From assembly GCA_024681565.1 (NCBI GenBank), contig JAILAO010000045.1, positions 1-32,344 of the forward strand: a stretch of DNA of 32,344 nt. Reading direction: 5' to 3'. Position 1 is the first letter of the stretch. Each line of letters begins with the position of its first letter. Below are positions 1 through 7,838 of this stretch, one piece after another. The translations under genes and the position numbers were made by a program. The notes under the pieces were generated by a model. It did not search any database and had not been told where the DNA came from. It saw nothing but the letters and a program-made list of their open reading frames with translations. Source of the DNA: Bacteroidales bacterium (GTDB lineage Bacteria > Bacteroidota > Bacteroidia > Bacteroidales > UBA932).

Positions 1-58
1 TCCAGATCTGCCGTTTCTCCAGCAGATAGTGAGGCAGCGGGTCATTGAGCTTGATCAT
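1..58 (-). CDS. N-terminal fragment of an unrecognised protein, cut by the window edge
   Basis: Reading the minus strand from an ATG at 58 gives an open frame of 19 codons to the window edge, beginning MIKLNDPLPHYLLEK. A Bacteroidota -7 box (TATATTTG) lies 25 bases upstream on the same strand, which is the usual leader length in this window, and that is the main reason to believe the start. The fragment is too short to assign a family. It is divergent from fabF, so a role in lipid metabolism is possible but is only a guess from position. Confidence 0.45.
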   Translation of the reverse strand, partial: MIKLNDPLPHYLLEKRQIW

Positions 59-82
59 CTTGGCAACGCGGGTGTTGAACTG

Positions 83-110
83 CAAATATAAGAATAATTT
101 ACTACCTTTG
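83..110. promoter_or_regulatory. Divergent Bacteroidota-type -7 boxes between the partial gene and fabF
   Basis: On the plus strand TACCTTTG (103-110) matches TAnnTTTG and lies 21 bases before the fabF ATG. On the minus strand TATATTTG (90 to 83) serves the partial gene at 1-58. Neither has a clear TTTG element at the expected -33 position, so both rest on the -7 box and on their distance from the starts. Confidence 0.55.
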
Positions 111-131
111 CGCAGTTAAAATTTGAAACTT

Positions 132-1376
132 ATGGACAGAAGAGTAGCTGTGACCGGACTGGGTGTCCTCTCCTGCATCGGAAACGACGTCAAGACTTTT
201 TGGGACAACCTGAAGAACGGTGTCTGCGGAATCGACTATATCACGGAATATCCTACGGACAACCTCGCCGTCAAGATCGGCGGAATGGTACGGGGCTTCA
301 ACCCCGAGGATTACGGGATGGACAAGCCGTTCGTCCGCAAACAGGATCCTTTCACCATCTTCGCCATGGCCTCCGCCTATCAGGCGATGCAGGATTCCGG
401 ACTCGTTTCCGGCGAAAACATCGACCCCGCCCGGCTGGCCACTTATGTCGGCTCCGGCATCGGCGGCTTCCAGACCATCCAGCGGGAGCTGGAGAAGTTC
501 TTCGAGGATCCGTCCGGACAGTGGATCTCCCCCAACTTCGTCCCGACGATGATCAGCGACATGGCCGGCGGCCAGATTGCCATCAAGTTCGGCGCCCAGG
601 GCTCCTGTATCGACATCGTCACGGCCTGCGCCACCTCCACCCATTCCATCGGCGAGGCGTTCCGCGCGATCAGGCACGGCTATACCGACGCGGTCATCGC
701 CGGCGGGACCGACCACTGCACCATCCCGATCGGCATCGCCGGCTTCGCCAACGCCAAGGCGCTGACGAAAGCGGAAGACCCGCAATACGCCTCCCTCCCC
801 TTCAATGCAAACCGAAGCGGATTCGTCATGGCTGACGGCTCCGCCATCCTGATCCTGGAAGAGATGGAGCACGCCAAGGCCCGCGGAGCGCATATTTACG
901 CGGAAGTGACCGGCTACGGCAGCACCTGCGACGCCTACCACGCCACGGCCCCGCGCCCGGACGCCACCACCCAGGCCGAATGCATCCGGATCGCCCTGGA
1001 GCAGTCCGGATTCGACCCTTCCCGGGACAATGTCTATATCAATGCCCACGGCACCGGGACCATCCTCAACGACATCGCCGAGACCAAGGCCTACAAAGTC
1101 GCTTTCGGGGACTTCGCCTACAAATGCCACATCAGCAGCACCAAATCGATGCACGGCCATATGTTCGGCGCCACGGGCGCCGTCGAGGCCGTCGCCACGG
1201 TGCTCGCCCTCCAGGAAGGCGTCATCCCGCCGACCGTCCACCTGGACGCCCCGGACCCGGAATGCGATCTGGACTATACGCCCAATACCGCCGTCAAGTC
1301 CGACATCAGCCTGGGCCTTTCCGATTCCTTTGGATTCGGAGGCCACAATGCCTGTCTGGCGTTCAGGAAAATCTAG
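132..1376 (+). CDS. fabF: Beta-ketoacyl-ACP synthase II (FabF/KAS II)
   Basis: This condensing enzyme elongates acyl-ACP with malonyl-ACP in the cytosolic type II fatty acid pathway. The 414-residue protein has the complete KAS catalytic triad: the nucleophilic Cys in TACATS (about residue 166), His in NAHGTGT (about 306) and His in SMHGHMFGATGA (about 341), with the conserved Lys in STKS just before the second His. Length and ends (RRVAVTGLGV at the N-terminus, FGFGGHNACL near the C-terminus) are normal for FabF. The ORF track starts at a TTG at 123, but the ATG at 132 gives the usual MDRRVAVTG start and sits well behind the TACCTTTG box. It stands alone, with no acpP or fabG beside it here, so it could be a second KAS serving a special pathway. 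I favour ordinary FabF. Confidence 0.93.
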   Translation: MDRRVAVTGLGVLSCIGNDVKTFWDNLKNGVCGIDYITEYPTDNLAVKIGGMVRGFNPEDYGMDKPFVRKQDPFTIFAMASAYQAMQDSGLVSGENIDPARLATYVGSGIGGFQTIQRELEKFFEDPSGQWISPNFVPTMISDMAGGQIAIKFGAQGSCIDIVTACATSTHSIGEAFRAIRHGYTDAVIAGGTDHCTIPIGIAGFANAKALTKAEDPQYASLPFNANRSGFVMADGSAILILEEMEHAKARGAHIYAEVTGYGSTCDAYHATAPRPDATTQAECIRIALEQSGFDPSRDNVYINAHGTGTILNDIAETKAYKVAFGDFAYKCHISSTKSMHGHMFGATGAVEAVATVLALQEGVIPPTVHLDAPDPECDLDYTPNTAVKSDISLGLSDSFGFGGHNACLAFRKI

Positions 1377-1379
1377 TAA

Positions 1380-2471
1380 TTATTCGCCGGCTTCCTTGAG
1401 ACGCTCGGCGTTCTCCGCGATCTGCAGCTGATCGATGCACTCCTGGATATCTCCGTCCATGAAGACGGGGAGATTGTACATGGACCAGTTGATCCGATGG
1501 TCCGTGACCCGGCCCTGCGGATAATTGTAGGTGCGGATCTTGGCGGAGCGGTCGCCCGTGGAGACCATGGTCTTGCGCTTGGCCGCGATACCGTCCAGGT
1601 ATTTCTGGTGCTCCAGATTGTACAGACGTGTCCGGAGTTCCTCGAAGGCGCGGTCCTTGTTCTTGAGCTGGGAGCGCTCTTCCTGGCACTGGACCACAAG
1701 GCCTGACGGGATGTGGGTGAGGCGCACGGCGGAGTAGGTCGTATTGACGCCCTGGCCGCCCGGGCCCGAAGCACAGAACAGGTCAAGCCGGATGTCATCC
1801 CAGCTCAGGTCCACATCGAACTCGCCCGCTTCGGGGAAAACCGCCACGGAAGCGGCGGAAGTCTGGATCCGGCCCTGGGTCTCGGTCTGGGGGACGCGCT
1901 GGACCCGGTGCACGCCGGACTCGTATTTCATCACCCCATAGACACCGTCACTGCCGGAAAGCTTGAAGACGATCTGCTTGTAACCGCCGGACGTGCCGGG
2001 AGCCTGGTCGGTGACTTCCAGTTTCCAGCCGCGACGCTCCGCGAAATGCTGGTACATGCGGAAGAGGTCGCCGGCAAAGATCGCCGCCTCGTCACCGCCG
2101 GTACCGCCACGGATCTCGACCATCGCGTTCTTGCCGTCGTCGGGGTCGGCCGGAATGAGCAGCAGACGGATGTTCTGCTCCATTTCCGGGATCTTGGGTT
2201 CGATCTCGGAGATCTCCATCCGGGCCATCTCCCGGAGCTCCTCGTCCTTTTCATTGACGAGGATGTCCTTGGCGGCCGACAGGTCGTCCATCATTCTCTC
2301 ATATTCCTTGCCGGCCTTGATGATCGGCTCCAGCTCCTTGTAATCCTTGTTGAGCTGGACGTATTTCTTCATGTCCGCCATCGCCTCCGGGCTGGAGAGC
2401 TGCTCCTGGAGCGCCTGGAATTTCCCTTCGAGGGAAAGGACTTTGTCGAGTAGGGTATTGTTGTCTGCCAT
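1380..2471 (-). CDS. prfA: Peptide chain release factor 1 (RF1)
   Basis: RF1 recognises UAA and UAG in the ribosomal A site and triggers peptide release. The 363-residue product has the long N-terminal helical region (LLDKVLSLEGKFQALQEQL), the central RF1/RF2 signature around RVQRVPQTETQGR, and the GGQ catalytic tripeptide in GPGGQGVNTTYSAVRLTH (Gln near residue 239). The C-terminal end DHRINWSMYNLP is family-typical. The ORF track starts at TTG 2480, but the ATG at 2471 gives MADNNTLL and lies 5 bases after the stop of the upstream GNAT-like gene, so the two are probably co-transcribed. The segment after QGR reads IQTSAA where many RF1 proteins have a His before the Thr. I treat this as lineage variation. 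No prmC methyltransferase gene is adjacent here. The gene converges with fabF, 3 bases between stops. Confidence 0.95.
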   Translation of the reverse strand: MADNNTLLDKVLSLEGKFQALQEQLSSPEAMADMKKYVQLNKDYKELEPIIKAGKEYERMMDDLSAAKDILVNEKDEELREMARMEISEIEPKIPEMEQNIRLLLIPADPDDGKNAMVEIRGGTGGDEAAIFAGDLFRMYQHFAERRGWKLEVTDQAPGTSGGYKQIVFKLSGSDGVYGVMKYESGVHRVQRVPQTETQGRIQTSAASVAVFPEAGEFDVDLSWDDIRLDLFCASGPGGQGVNTTYSAVRLTHIPSGLVVQCQEERSQLKNKDRAFEELRTRLYNLEHQKYLDGIAAKRKTMVSTGDRSAKIRTYNYPQGRVTDHRINWSMYNLPVFMDGDIQECIDQLQIAENAERLKEAGE

Positions 2472-2476
2472 AATTG

Positions 2477-3595
2477 TCAAATCTTCTTGAGGTAGCAGCG
2501 GCGGCGCATGAACGGCTCGTGCTCATAGCTGTTCCAGATATTGACCGCGCTGTTGGATTCTATCTGCGGGTTGGAGATGGCCCAGCGGTTGCCGATCTTG
2601 AGGGCCTTGTCCGCCATTTCTTCGTAATACACGGCGGAGAAACCCTTGTTCTGCCACTTGGGGGCGACGCCGTTGGCCATCAGGTCGGTGATCTCGTAAT
2701 CGCGCATCGCGCGCCACAGATACCACCACCCGAGCGGGAAGAGCTTGCCTTTCGCTTTCTTGAGCGCCTCGGAAAGGCTCGGGAACGAAATGCCGAAGCC
2801 CACGATCTCGTTGTTCTCGTCCAGAAGCAGGCCGCAGGCCTTGTCCGAGATGAAGGGCATCACGGAAGCGGCCTCTTCCTCGATCTCCTCGTCCGTCAGC
2901 GGGACGAAATTCATGACCGTCCTGGAAAAACTCTCGTTATAGACACGGAAGAACTTGCGCACCTCCTCCTTGTCCTTCTTCATTTTCGAGATGCTTCCGA
3001 AATGGAGGTTGTAACGCTCCTTGACCAGCTTGGACACCCGGCGGGCCTTGTCGGGCACCCCGTGGTTCGCGACCATCTTGTATTGAAGCCAGTCGCACTC
3101 CTTCTCGTAACCCAGTTCCTTGACGAAGTCGTTGTAATACGGGAAGTTGTAGAGGCAGTTGAACGGAGGGGTGTTCTCATAGCCTTCGACGAGCATGCCC
3201 TGCTTGCCGAAAGAGTTGTAGTAGAGCGGGCCGTGGATCTCGTCCATCCCCTGCTCCTTCGCCCAGGCCTCGGCCGTCCCGATGAGCAGGCGTGCCACCT
3301 CGATGTCCTTGATGCAGTCGAACCAGCCGAAACGGGCGCGCCTGCATCCATACAGTTCGTTGTAGCGCGGATTGACCATCGCGCAGATGCGTCCGACCAC
3401 CCGATCTCCGTCCCGGACCAGCCAGAGTTTGCGGCTGCAGTATCTGAGCGGAGCCACGCGGGTCAGGGCACGGACCTGCTCGCTGTGCAGGGCCGGGACA
3501 TATTGGGGACAGACCTGATACAGTTCATCCGGGAACTGGATGAACTGCAGGAGATCCTTGCGGTTCTGGACTTCGTGGACTTGATAGGCGGCCAT
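2477..3595 (-). CDS. GNAT-like N-acetyltransferase family protein of unknown substrate
   Basis: The 372-residue protein resembles a conserved family usually annotated as GNAT N-acetyltransferase-like (YghO-like). Visible features are a segment typical of an acyltransferase fold, KLWLVRDGDRVVGRICAMVN (about residues 55-75), the conserved stretch GPLYYNSFGKQGMLVEGYE, and a C-terminal part with NKGFSAVYYEEMADKALK, which has the look of a second acetyltransferase half. No signal peptide or membrane segment is seen, so it is probably cytosolic. I cannot name the substrate. It is the first gene of a two-gene unit with prfA, 5 bases apart, and a TACCTTTG box lies 26 bases upstream of its ATG. The prfA link may only reflect shared transcription. 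Confidence 0.72.
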   Translation of the reverse strand: MAAYQVHEVQNRKDLLQFIQFPDELYQVCPQYVPALHSEQVRALTRVAPLRYCSRKLWLVRDGDRVVGRICAMVNPRYNELYGCRRARFGWFDCIKDIEVARLLIGTAEAWAKEQGMDEIHGPLYYNSFGKQGMLVEGYENTPPFNCLYNFPYYNDFVKELGYEKECDWLQYKMVANHGVPDKARRVSKLVKERYNLHFGSISKMKKDKEEVRKFFRVYNESFSRTVMNFVPLTDEEIEEEAASVMPFISDKACGLLLDENNEIVGFGISFPSLSEALKKAKGKLFPLGWWYLWRAMRDYEITDLMANGVAPKWQNKGFSAVYYEEMADKALKIGNRWAISNPQIESNSAVNIWNSYEHEPFMRRRCYLKKI

Positions 3596-3621
3596 GTCGG
3601 AATCTGCTTTGGTATAGTTTA

Positions 3622-3629
3622 CAAAGGTA
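3622..3629 (-). promoter_or_regulatory. -7 box of the GNAT-like/prfA operon
   Basis: Minus strand TACCTTTG, matching TAnnTTTG. It predicts a leader of roughly 23 nt before the ATG at 3595. No exact TTTG is seen at the -33 position. The 76-base gap between mazG and this operon contains this box and, on the minus strand after mazG, a weak GC-rich hairpin followed by a T-run that could be a modest terminator. Confidence 0.6.
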
Positions 3630-3671
3630 ATAATTTCCCGGGATAATAAAAACGTCTGCCCGGCAGCGGCA

Positions 3672-4463
3672 TCACAAACCCTTCGCCTTGCCCTCGTCCC
3701 AGACCGCGTCCATCTCCGCCAGGGTCATGTCGGTGAGCCTGCGTCCTTTTTTCAGCGTCTGCTCTTCCAGGTAAGTGAAACGGCGGCGGAATTTGGTACA
3801 GCTGCCGCTGAGCGCCGCCTCCGGATCCACTCCGTAGAGCCGCGCGGCATTGATGACCGCGAAGAGCAGGTCTCCGAACTCCTCCTCCATGTGGCGCAGG
3901 TCCTGTTCGCCGCAGGCCTCGCGCGCTTCCCCCAATTCTTCGACGACCTTGTCCCAGACATCTTCTTTCTGCTCCCAGTCGAAACCGCAGCCCAGTGCCT
4001 TTTCCTGCATCGACAGGGCCTTGAGGACCGCGGGCATCGCGTCCGGGATGCCGGACATCACGGTCTTGTTGCCGTCTTTCTCCCTGGCCTTGACAAGTTC
4101 CCAGGTGTCGGCGATCTCCTTGGCGGAAGTAGGTTTGCCGGCGTCCGGGCCGAAGACGTGCGGATGACGGAAAACCATCTTGTCCACCACCTTGTCCAGG
4201 GAATCCGCGATGTCGAAACTTCCCTCTTCCTGCCCGATGCGGGCATAGAAGACGAGGTGGTAAAGCAGGTCTCCGATCTCCTTGGCCGTCCCCGGCCGGT
4301 CCCCCTTGAGGATGGTGTCGCTCAGTTCATAGACCTCCTCCTCCGTCATCGGGCGGATGGTCTCCATCGTCTGGGCGGCGTTCCAGGGGCATTTCTCGCG
4401 AAGGGCGTCCATCGTGTCCAGCAGCCGGCCGAAGGCTGCGAGCTTTTCTTCTTTGGTATGCAT
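3672..4463 (-). CDS. mazG: Nucleoside triphosphate pyrophosphohydrolase MazG
   Basis: MazG hydrolyses (d)NTPs to NMP and pyrophosphate and is considered a house-cleaning enzyme. The 263-residue length equals the classical two-domain form. Domain 1 (about 1-120) has the typical CPW...QT entry (KCPWNAAQTMETI), then EEEVYELSD and KEIGDLLYH, which supply the acidic EExxE and ExxD metal ligands. Domain 2 (about 130-263) repeats the pattern with VEELGEARE and EEEFGDLLFAVIN, ending in the family-typical KFRRRFTYLEE. The start ATG at 4463 follows a minus-strand TATTTTTG box at a normal distance. The gene is divergent from the CoA-transferase gene and its upstream region overlaps that promoter. Confidence 0.93.
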   Translation of the reverse strand: MHTKEEKLAAFGRLLDTMDALREKCPWNAAQTMETIRPMTEEEVYELSDTILKGDRPGTAKEIGDLLYHLVFYARIGQEEGSFDIADSLDKVVDKMVFRHPHVFGPDAGKPTSAKEIADTWELVKAREKDGNKTVMSGIPDAMPAVLKALSMQEKALGCGFDWEQKEDVWDKVVEELGEAREACGEQDLRHMEEEFGDLLFAVINAARLYGVDPEAALSGSCTKFRRRFTYLEEQTLKKGRRLTDMTLAEMDAVWDEGKAKGL

Positions 4464-4496
4464 GGAAATATTTGCTACATTTGCACCGCAAAAATA
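4452..4496. promoter_or_regulatory. Overlapping divergent promoters of mazG and the CoA transferase
   Basis: On the plus strand TTTG (4452-4455), exactly 20 bases, then TACATTTG (4476-4483) makes a complete -33/-7 promoter for the CoA-transferase ATG at 4512. Its -33 element lies within the first codons of mazG. On the minus strand TATTTTTG (4496 to 4489) serves mazG. The two promoters interlock, so transcription of the two genes may interfere. That last point is inference. Confidence 0.7.
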
Positions 4497-4511
4497 ACAA
4501 TATTATTCGAC

Positions 4512-5813
4512 ATGAAGCCCCTGAACTTCGTATCAGCCGACGAGGCGGTCAGCCACATCCCTTCCCATTGCCACGTCCACCTCAGCAGTGTCGCCAGCGT
4601 GCCGCACATTCTGATCCAGGCCCTGTGCCGGCGGGCGGACGCGGGAGATGTGACGGACCTGCACTTCCACCATTTCCATACGGAAGGTCCCGCTCCTTAC
4701 AGCGAGCCGCGTTACGAAGGGATCTTCTTCGAGCAGGGCTTCTTCGTCGGACCCAATGTCCGCGCCAACGTCAACGCCGGCTATGCGGACTATCTGCCGG
4801 TCCACCTGGGCGAGAGCCAGAAACTTTACCGCGAGCGCTACATCCCCCTCGGGGCGGCCCTCGTCAACGTGTCCCTGCCGGACGGACAGGGCCGCGTGAG
4901 TCTCGGCACCTCCGTGGACTGCTCCGTCGCCGCCATCGAAAGCGCGGACCTTGTCATCGGAGTGGTCAACCCCAACGTCCCCTTTGCGTACGGCGACCTG
5001 GTCCCGCTGGAAAAATTCGATTATCTCGTCCAGGATGACACGCCGCTCGTGACGGCCCGCTTCGCCGAGCCGACTCCGACCGAAGTTCTCATCGGCAAGA
5101 ACTGCGCGGCGCTCGTCGAGGACGGAGACTGCATCCAAATGGGAATCGGCGCCCTGCCGAACGCCCTGGCCGCCCAGCTCGGCGGGCACAAACACCTCGG
5201 TCTGCACACCGAAATGTTCGCCGACGGCCTGCTCCGCCTGATCAAGGCGGGCGTCATCGACGGCTCCAACAAGAAAATCGACAACGGCAAGGTCGTGGCC
5301 TCCTTCCTGCTCGGGTCGCAGGATGTCTATTCGTTCATTGACCACAACCCCGACGTGCTGATGCGGGACATCAAGTACGTCAACGACCCCTGGGTCATCT
5401 GCCAGAACCCCAAAATGAAAGCCATCAATTCCGCCACGGAAGTGGATCTCACCGGCCAGATCAGTGCCGACTCCATCGGCACGGGCATCTTCAGCGGCAC
5501 CGACGGGCAGCTCGAGTTTGTCAAGGGAGCCAAGATGTCCGAAGGCGGCAAGAGCATCACGGCCTTCGCTTCCCGTACCCTCAAGGGGCAGAACAAGATC
5601 GTCGCTGAACTCAAGCCGGGTGCCGGCGTAGTGACGCCCCGGGCGGACGCCCAATGGATCGTGACGGAATACGGTTCGGTCTGTCTCTACGGCAAGAGTC
5701 TGCAGGAACGCGCCAAGCTGATGATCGGCATTGCGCATCCGGACGACCGGGAAATGCTCGACCGGCAGGCCTTCGAACGCTTCGGCCCGCACTATCACAA
5801 TTTCAGCATCTAG
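4512..5813 (+). CDS. Acetyl-CoA hydrolase/CoA-transferase family protein
   Basis: A 433-residue member of the acetyl-CoA hydrolase/transferase family, which includes butyryl-CoA:acetate and 4-hydroxybutyrate CoA-transferases. The likely catalytic Glu is in LGLHTEMFADG (about residue 234). Other family landmarks are GIGALPNALA, SFLLGSQDVYSFID, INSATEVDLTGQISADSIG and IVTEYGSVCLYGKSLQERA. The ORF track begins far upstream at 3891. The ATG at 4512 is chosen because it gives the normal family N-terminus and lies 28 bases behind a complete promoter. The usual GGQ-type loop reads GTDGQLEFVKGA here, a small departure. With ackA-pta in the same window, a role in acetate-linked fermentation is plausible. 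The acyl substrate cannot be told from sequence alone. It converges directly on the next minus gene with no bases between stops. Confidence 0.87.
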   Translation: MKPLNFVSADEAVSHIPSHCHVHLSSVASVPHILIQALCRRADAGDVTDLHFHHFHTEGPAPYSEPRYEGIFFEQGFFVGPNVRANVNAGYADYLPVHLGESQKLYRERYIPLGAALVNVSLPDGQGRVSLGTSVDCSVAAIESADLVIGVVNPNVPFAYGDLVPLEKFDYLVQDDTPLVTARFAEPTPTEVLIGKNCAALVEDGDCIQMGIGALPNALAAQLGGHKHLGLHTEMFADGLLRLIKAGVIDGSNKKIDNGKVVASFLLGSQDVYSFIDHNPDVLMRDIKYVNDPWVICQNPKMKAINSATEVDLTGQISADSIGTGIFSGTDGQLEFVKGAKMSEGGKSITAFASRTLKGQNKIVAELKPGAGVVTPRADAQWIVTEYGSVCLYGKSLQERAKLMIGIAHPDDREMLDRQAFERFGPHYHNFSI

Positions 5814-6425
5814 TTAAAGCAGGCCGGTGCGACGGCCGAAATCGATGATGAAATCCGCCGTGCCTTCGATGCCGAGCATCGAAGAATCCACGCAGAGATC
5901 GTAATTGGAAGCGACTCCCCAGTTGCCGAAGGTAAAGAAATTGTAGTAATCCGCCCGCGCCTTCTCCTTTTTGAGGATGTATTTCTCAGCCTCTTCCCGG
6001 CTCATGCCCGAGCGCTCGGAGACCCGGGAGACACGGTCCTTGAGCGGAGCACAGATGAACACGTCCAGACATTCCATGTCCCGCAGGATATAATCCGAGG
6101 CCCGTCCCAGGAAAATGGCGTTCCCCTGCCGGGCGATATCCCGGATGGCCTCGCTCTGGTATTTAAAAAGTTCCGTCCCGTCAATGGCGGAAGTCGCATA
6201 GGAACTGACCCGGTTCAGACCGAACAGGTTCCCGAAACGCCAGAGCCGTCTGCGCTCGTCGCTTTTCTTGAAAAAAGCCGGGCTGAACCCGCTCTCCTCC
6301 GCTGCTTTCTGCAGCAATTCGTTGTCATATACCGGGATGTCCAGGCGCTCGCCCAACGCGGCGGCAACCCCTTTGCCTCCGGCGCCGAACTGCCGGCCGA
6401 TGTTGATGAGGATGTGTTTCTCCAT
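5814..6425 (-). CDS. Cytidylate kinase-like family protein
   Basis: A 203-residue protein resembling the cytidylate kinase-like family (PF13189), distinct from canonical Cmk. It begins with a modified P-loop region INIGRQFGAGGKGVAAAL, followed by DIPVYDNELLQKAAEESG and the conserved FLGRASDYIL. The part after it, with an Arg-rich lid-like stretch (DRVSRVSERSGM), also fits a nucleotide kinase fold. The ORF track starts at 6473, but the ATG at 6425 gives MEKHILINIGRQ, which is the natural start, and lies 4 bases after the MATE stop. It is the last gene of the nrnA-FKBP-MATE operon. The physiological nucleotide is not known to me, so I give no symbol. Confidence 0.82.
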   Translation of the reverse strand: MEKHILINIGRQFGAGGKGVAAALGERLDIPVYDNELLQKAAEESGFSPAFFKKSDERRRLWRFGNLFGLNRVSSYATSAIDGTELFKYQSEAIRDIARQGNAIFLGRASDYILRDMECLDVFICAPLKDRVSRVSERSGMSREEAEKYILKKEKARADYYNFFTFGNWGVASNYDLCVDSSMLGIEGTADFIIDFGRRTGLL

Positions 6426-6429
6426 AAGA

Positions 6430-7833
6430 CTATGACGGGATGGTACTGCCAAGGATATCCGCATTCTCGCCATCCTGGAGCCGGTCGAATTTGCGGAAAA
6501 GCCGGATGATGAAAATGGCGGAAATGAGGACGTTCAATAAATCGGAAATCGGGAAACTGATCCAGACTCCCGTCTCGCGGAGCCAGAGCGGCAGGGTGTA
6601 GATCAGCGGAAGCAGGAACAGCAACTGCCGCGACAGCGAGAGGAAGATGGACTTGCGGACCATCCCCAGACACTGGAAAAAGTTGCCCGTGACCATGCCG
6701 AAACCGACCAGGGCGAAGCCGCAGTTCATGATGCGCAGGCCCCGGGCCGCCATGTCGATCAGTTCCGGATCATTGGTAAACAGGCCGACCGCCGTACGCG
6801 GTATCAATTCCGACATCAGGAAGCAGAGCGTGGTGACAAGCACTTCCCATTTGGCCGTCAGGATGAACACTTCCTTGACCCGGGAGTACTGCCGGGCTCC
6901 GTAGTTGTAACCCGCTATCGGCTGCAGCCCCTGGTTGAATCCCATGTTGATCATCACGAACAGCATCGTGAGCCGGTTGACGATGCCATAGGCCCCGATC
7001 GCCAGGTCTCCCCCGTATTTCCCCAGCTGCTGGTTGATGAACAGGGCCACCATCGAAGCGGCCACATTCATCAGGAAGGGGCCGATGCCGATCGCCAGCG
7101 ACTGCCGGGCCACACGCCAGTCCAGCTGGAAGACCGGACGGGTGAAATGCAGCAGGCGGGATTTGTCAGAAAAGAAATACAGGGTGTAACACAGCGCCAT
7201 CAGCTGACAGATGACCGTAGCCAGTGCCGCACCGCGGATCCCCATGCCGAACACAAAGATGAAGACGGGATCCAGGATGGCGTTGGAGATGACCGTGAAC
7301 AGGGTCAGGTTCATCGCGACCCGGGGATGTCCGGAAGCACGGATGAGCCCGTTGAAGCCAAAGTAGAGATGCGTGAACGCATTGCACAGCAGGATGATGA
7401 ACATGTAGTCCCGGGCAAACGGAAGCGTGTTGTCGCTGGCACCGAAGAAACGCAGGATCGGATCCAGGAACGACAGGGTCAGCACCGAGAAGATGATTCC
7501 GATGATCACGTTGAGCGTAAGCACGTTGGAAAGCACCTTCTGGGCCGCTTCATAATTGCGCTGTCCCAGCAGTACGGAGATGAGCGTCATCGCACCGACC
7601 CCGACCAGCGTGCCCATGGCGGCGGAGAGGTTCATCAGCGGGAAAGTGACCGCCAGACCGCTGATGGCGGCCGAACCGACACCGGGAATATGGCCGATGT
7701 AGATACTGTCGACCATGTTGTACAGGGATGCGGCCGTCTGGGCGATGATGCCCGGGACCGCATATTGCCGGAGCAGGGTTCCTATTTTGCGGGTTCCGAG
7801 TTCGGTCGGGGCCGCACCTGAGAGGGCTGCCAT
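6430..7833 (-). CDS. MATE family efflux transporter
   Basis: A 467-residue polytopic membrane protein, with about twelve hydrophobic segments in two halves, as expected for multidrug and toxic compound extrusion (MATE) carriers, which exchange Na+ or H+ for organic cations across the inner membrane. The opening motif RQYAVPGIIAQTAASLYNMVDSI... carries the typical N-terminal helix, and the later FNQGLQPIAGYNYGARQYSRV is the highly conserved segment of this family in Bacteroidota. Start ATG at 7833 is 5 bases after the FKBP stop, and its own stop is 4 bases before the kinase-like gene. The substrate cannot be predicted. Confidence 0.9.
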   Translation of the reverse strand: MAALSGAAPTELGTRKIGTLLRQYAVPGIIAQTAASLYNMVDSIYIGHIPGVGSAAISGLAVTFPLMNLSAAMGTLVGVGAMTLISVLLGQRNYEAAQKVLSNVLTLNVIIGIIFSVLTLSFLDPILRFFGASDNTLPFARDYMFIILLCNAFTHLYFGFNGLIRASGHPRVAMNLTLFTVISNAILDPVFIFVFGMGIRGAALATVICQLMALCYTLYFFSDKSRLLHFTRPVFQLDWRVARQSLAIGIGPFLMNVAASMVALFINQQLGKYGGDLAIGAYGIVNRLTMLFVMINMGFNQGLQPIAGYNYGARQYSRVKEVFILTAKWEVLVTTLCFLMSELIPRTAVGLFTNDPELIDMAARGLRIMNCGFALVGFGMVTGNFFQCLGMVRKSIFLSLSRQLLFLLPLIYTLPLWLRETGVWISFPISDLLNVLISAIFIIRLFRKFDRLQDGENADILGSTIPS

Positions 7834-7838
7834 CCCGA

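Noticed and set aside
3891-5813. 640-residue version of the CoA transferase in the ORF track
   Set aside because: The extra part is antisense to mazG. The ATG at 4512 follows a complete promoter and gives the family N-terminus.
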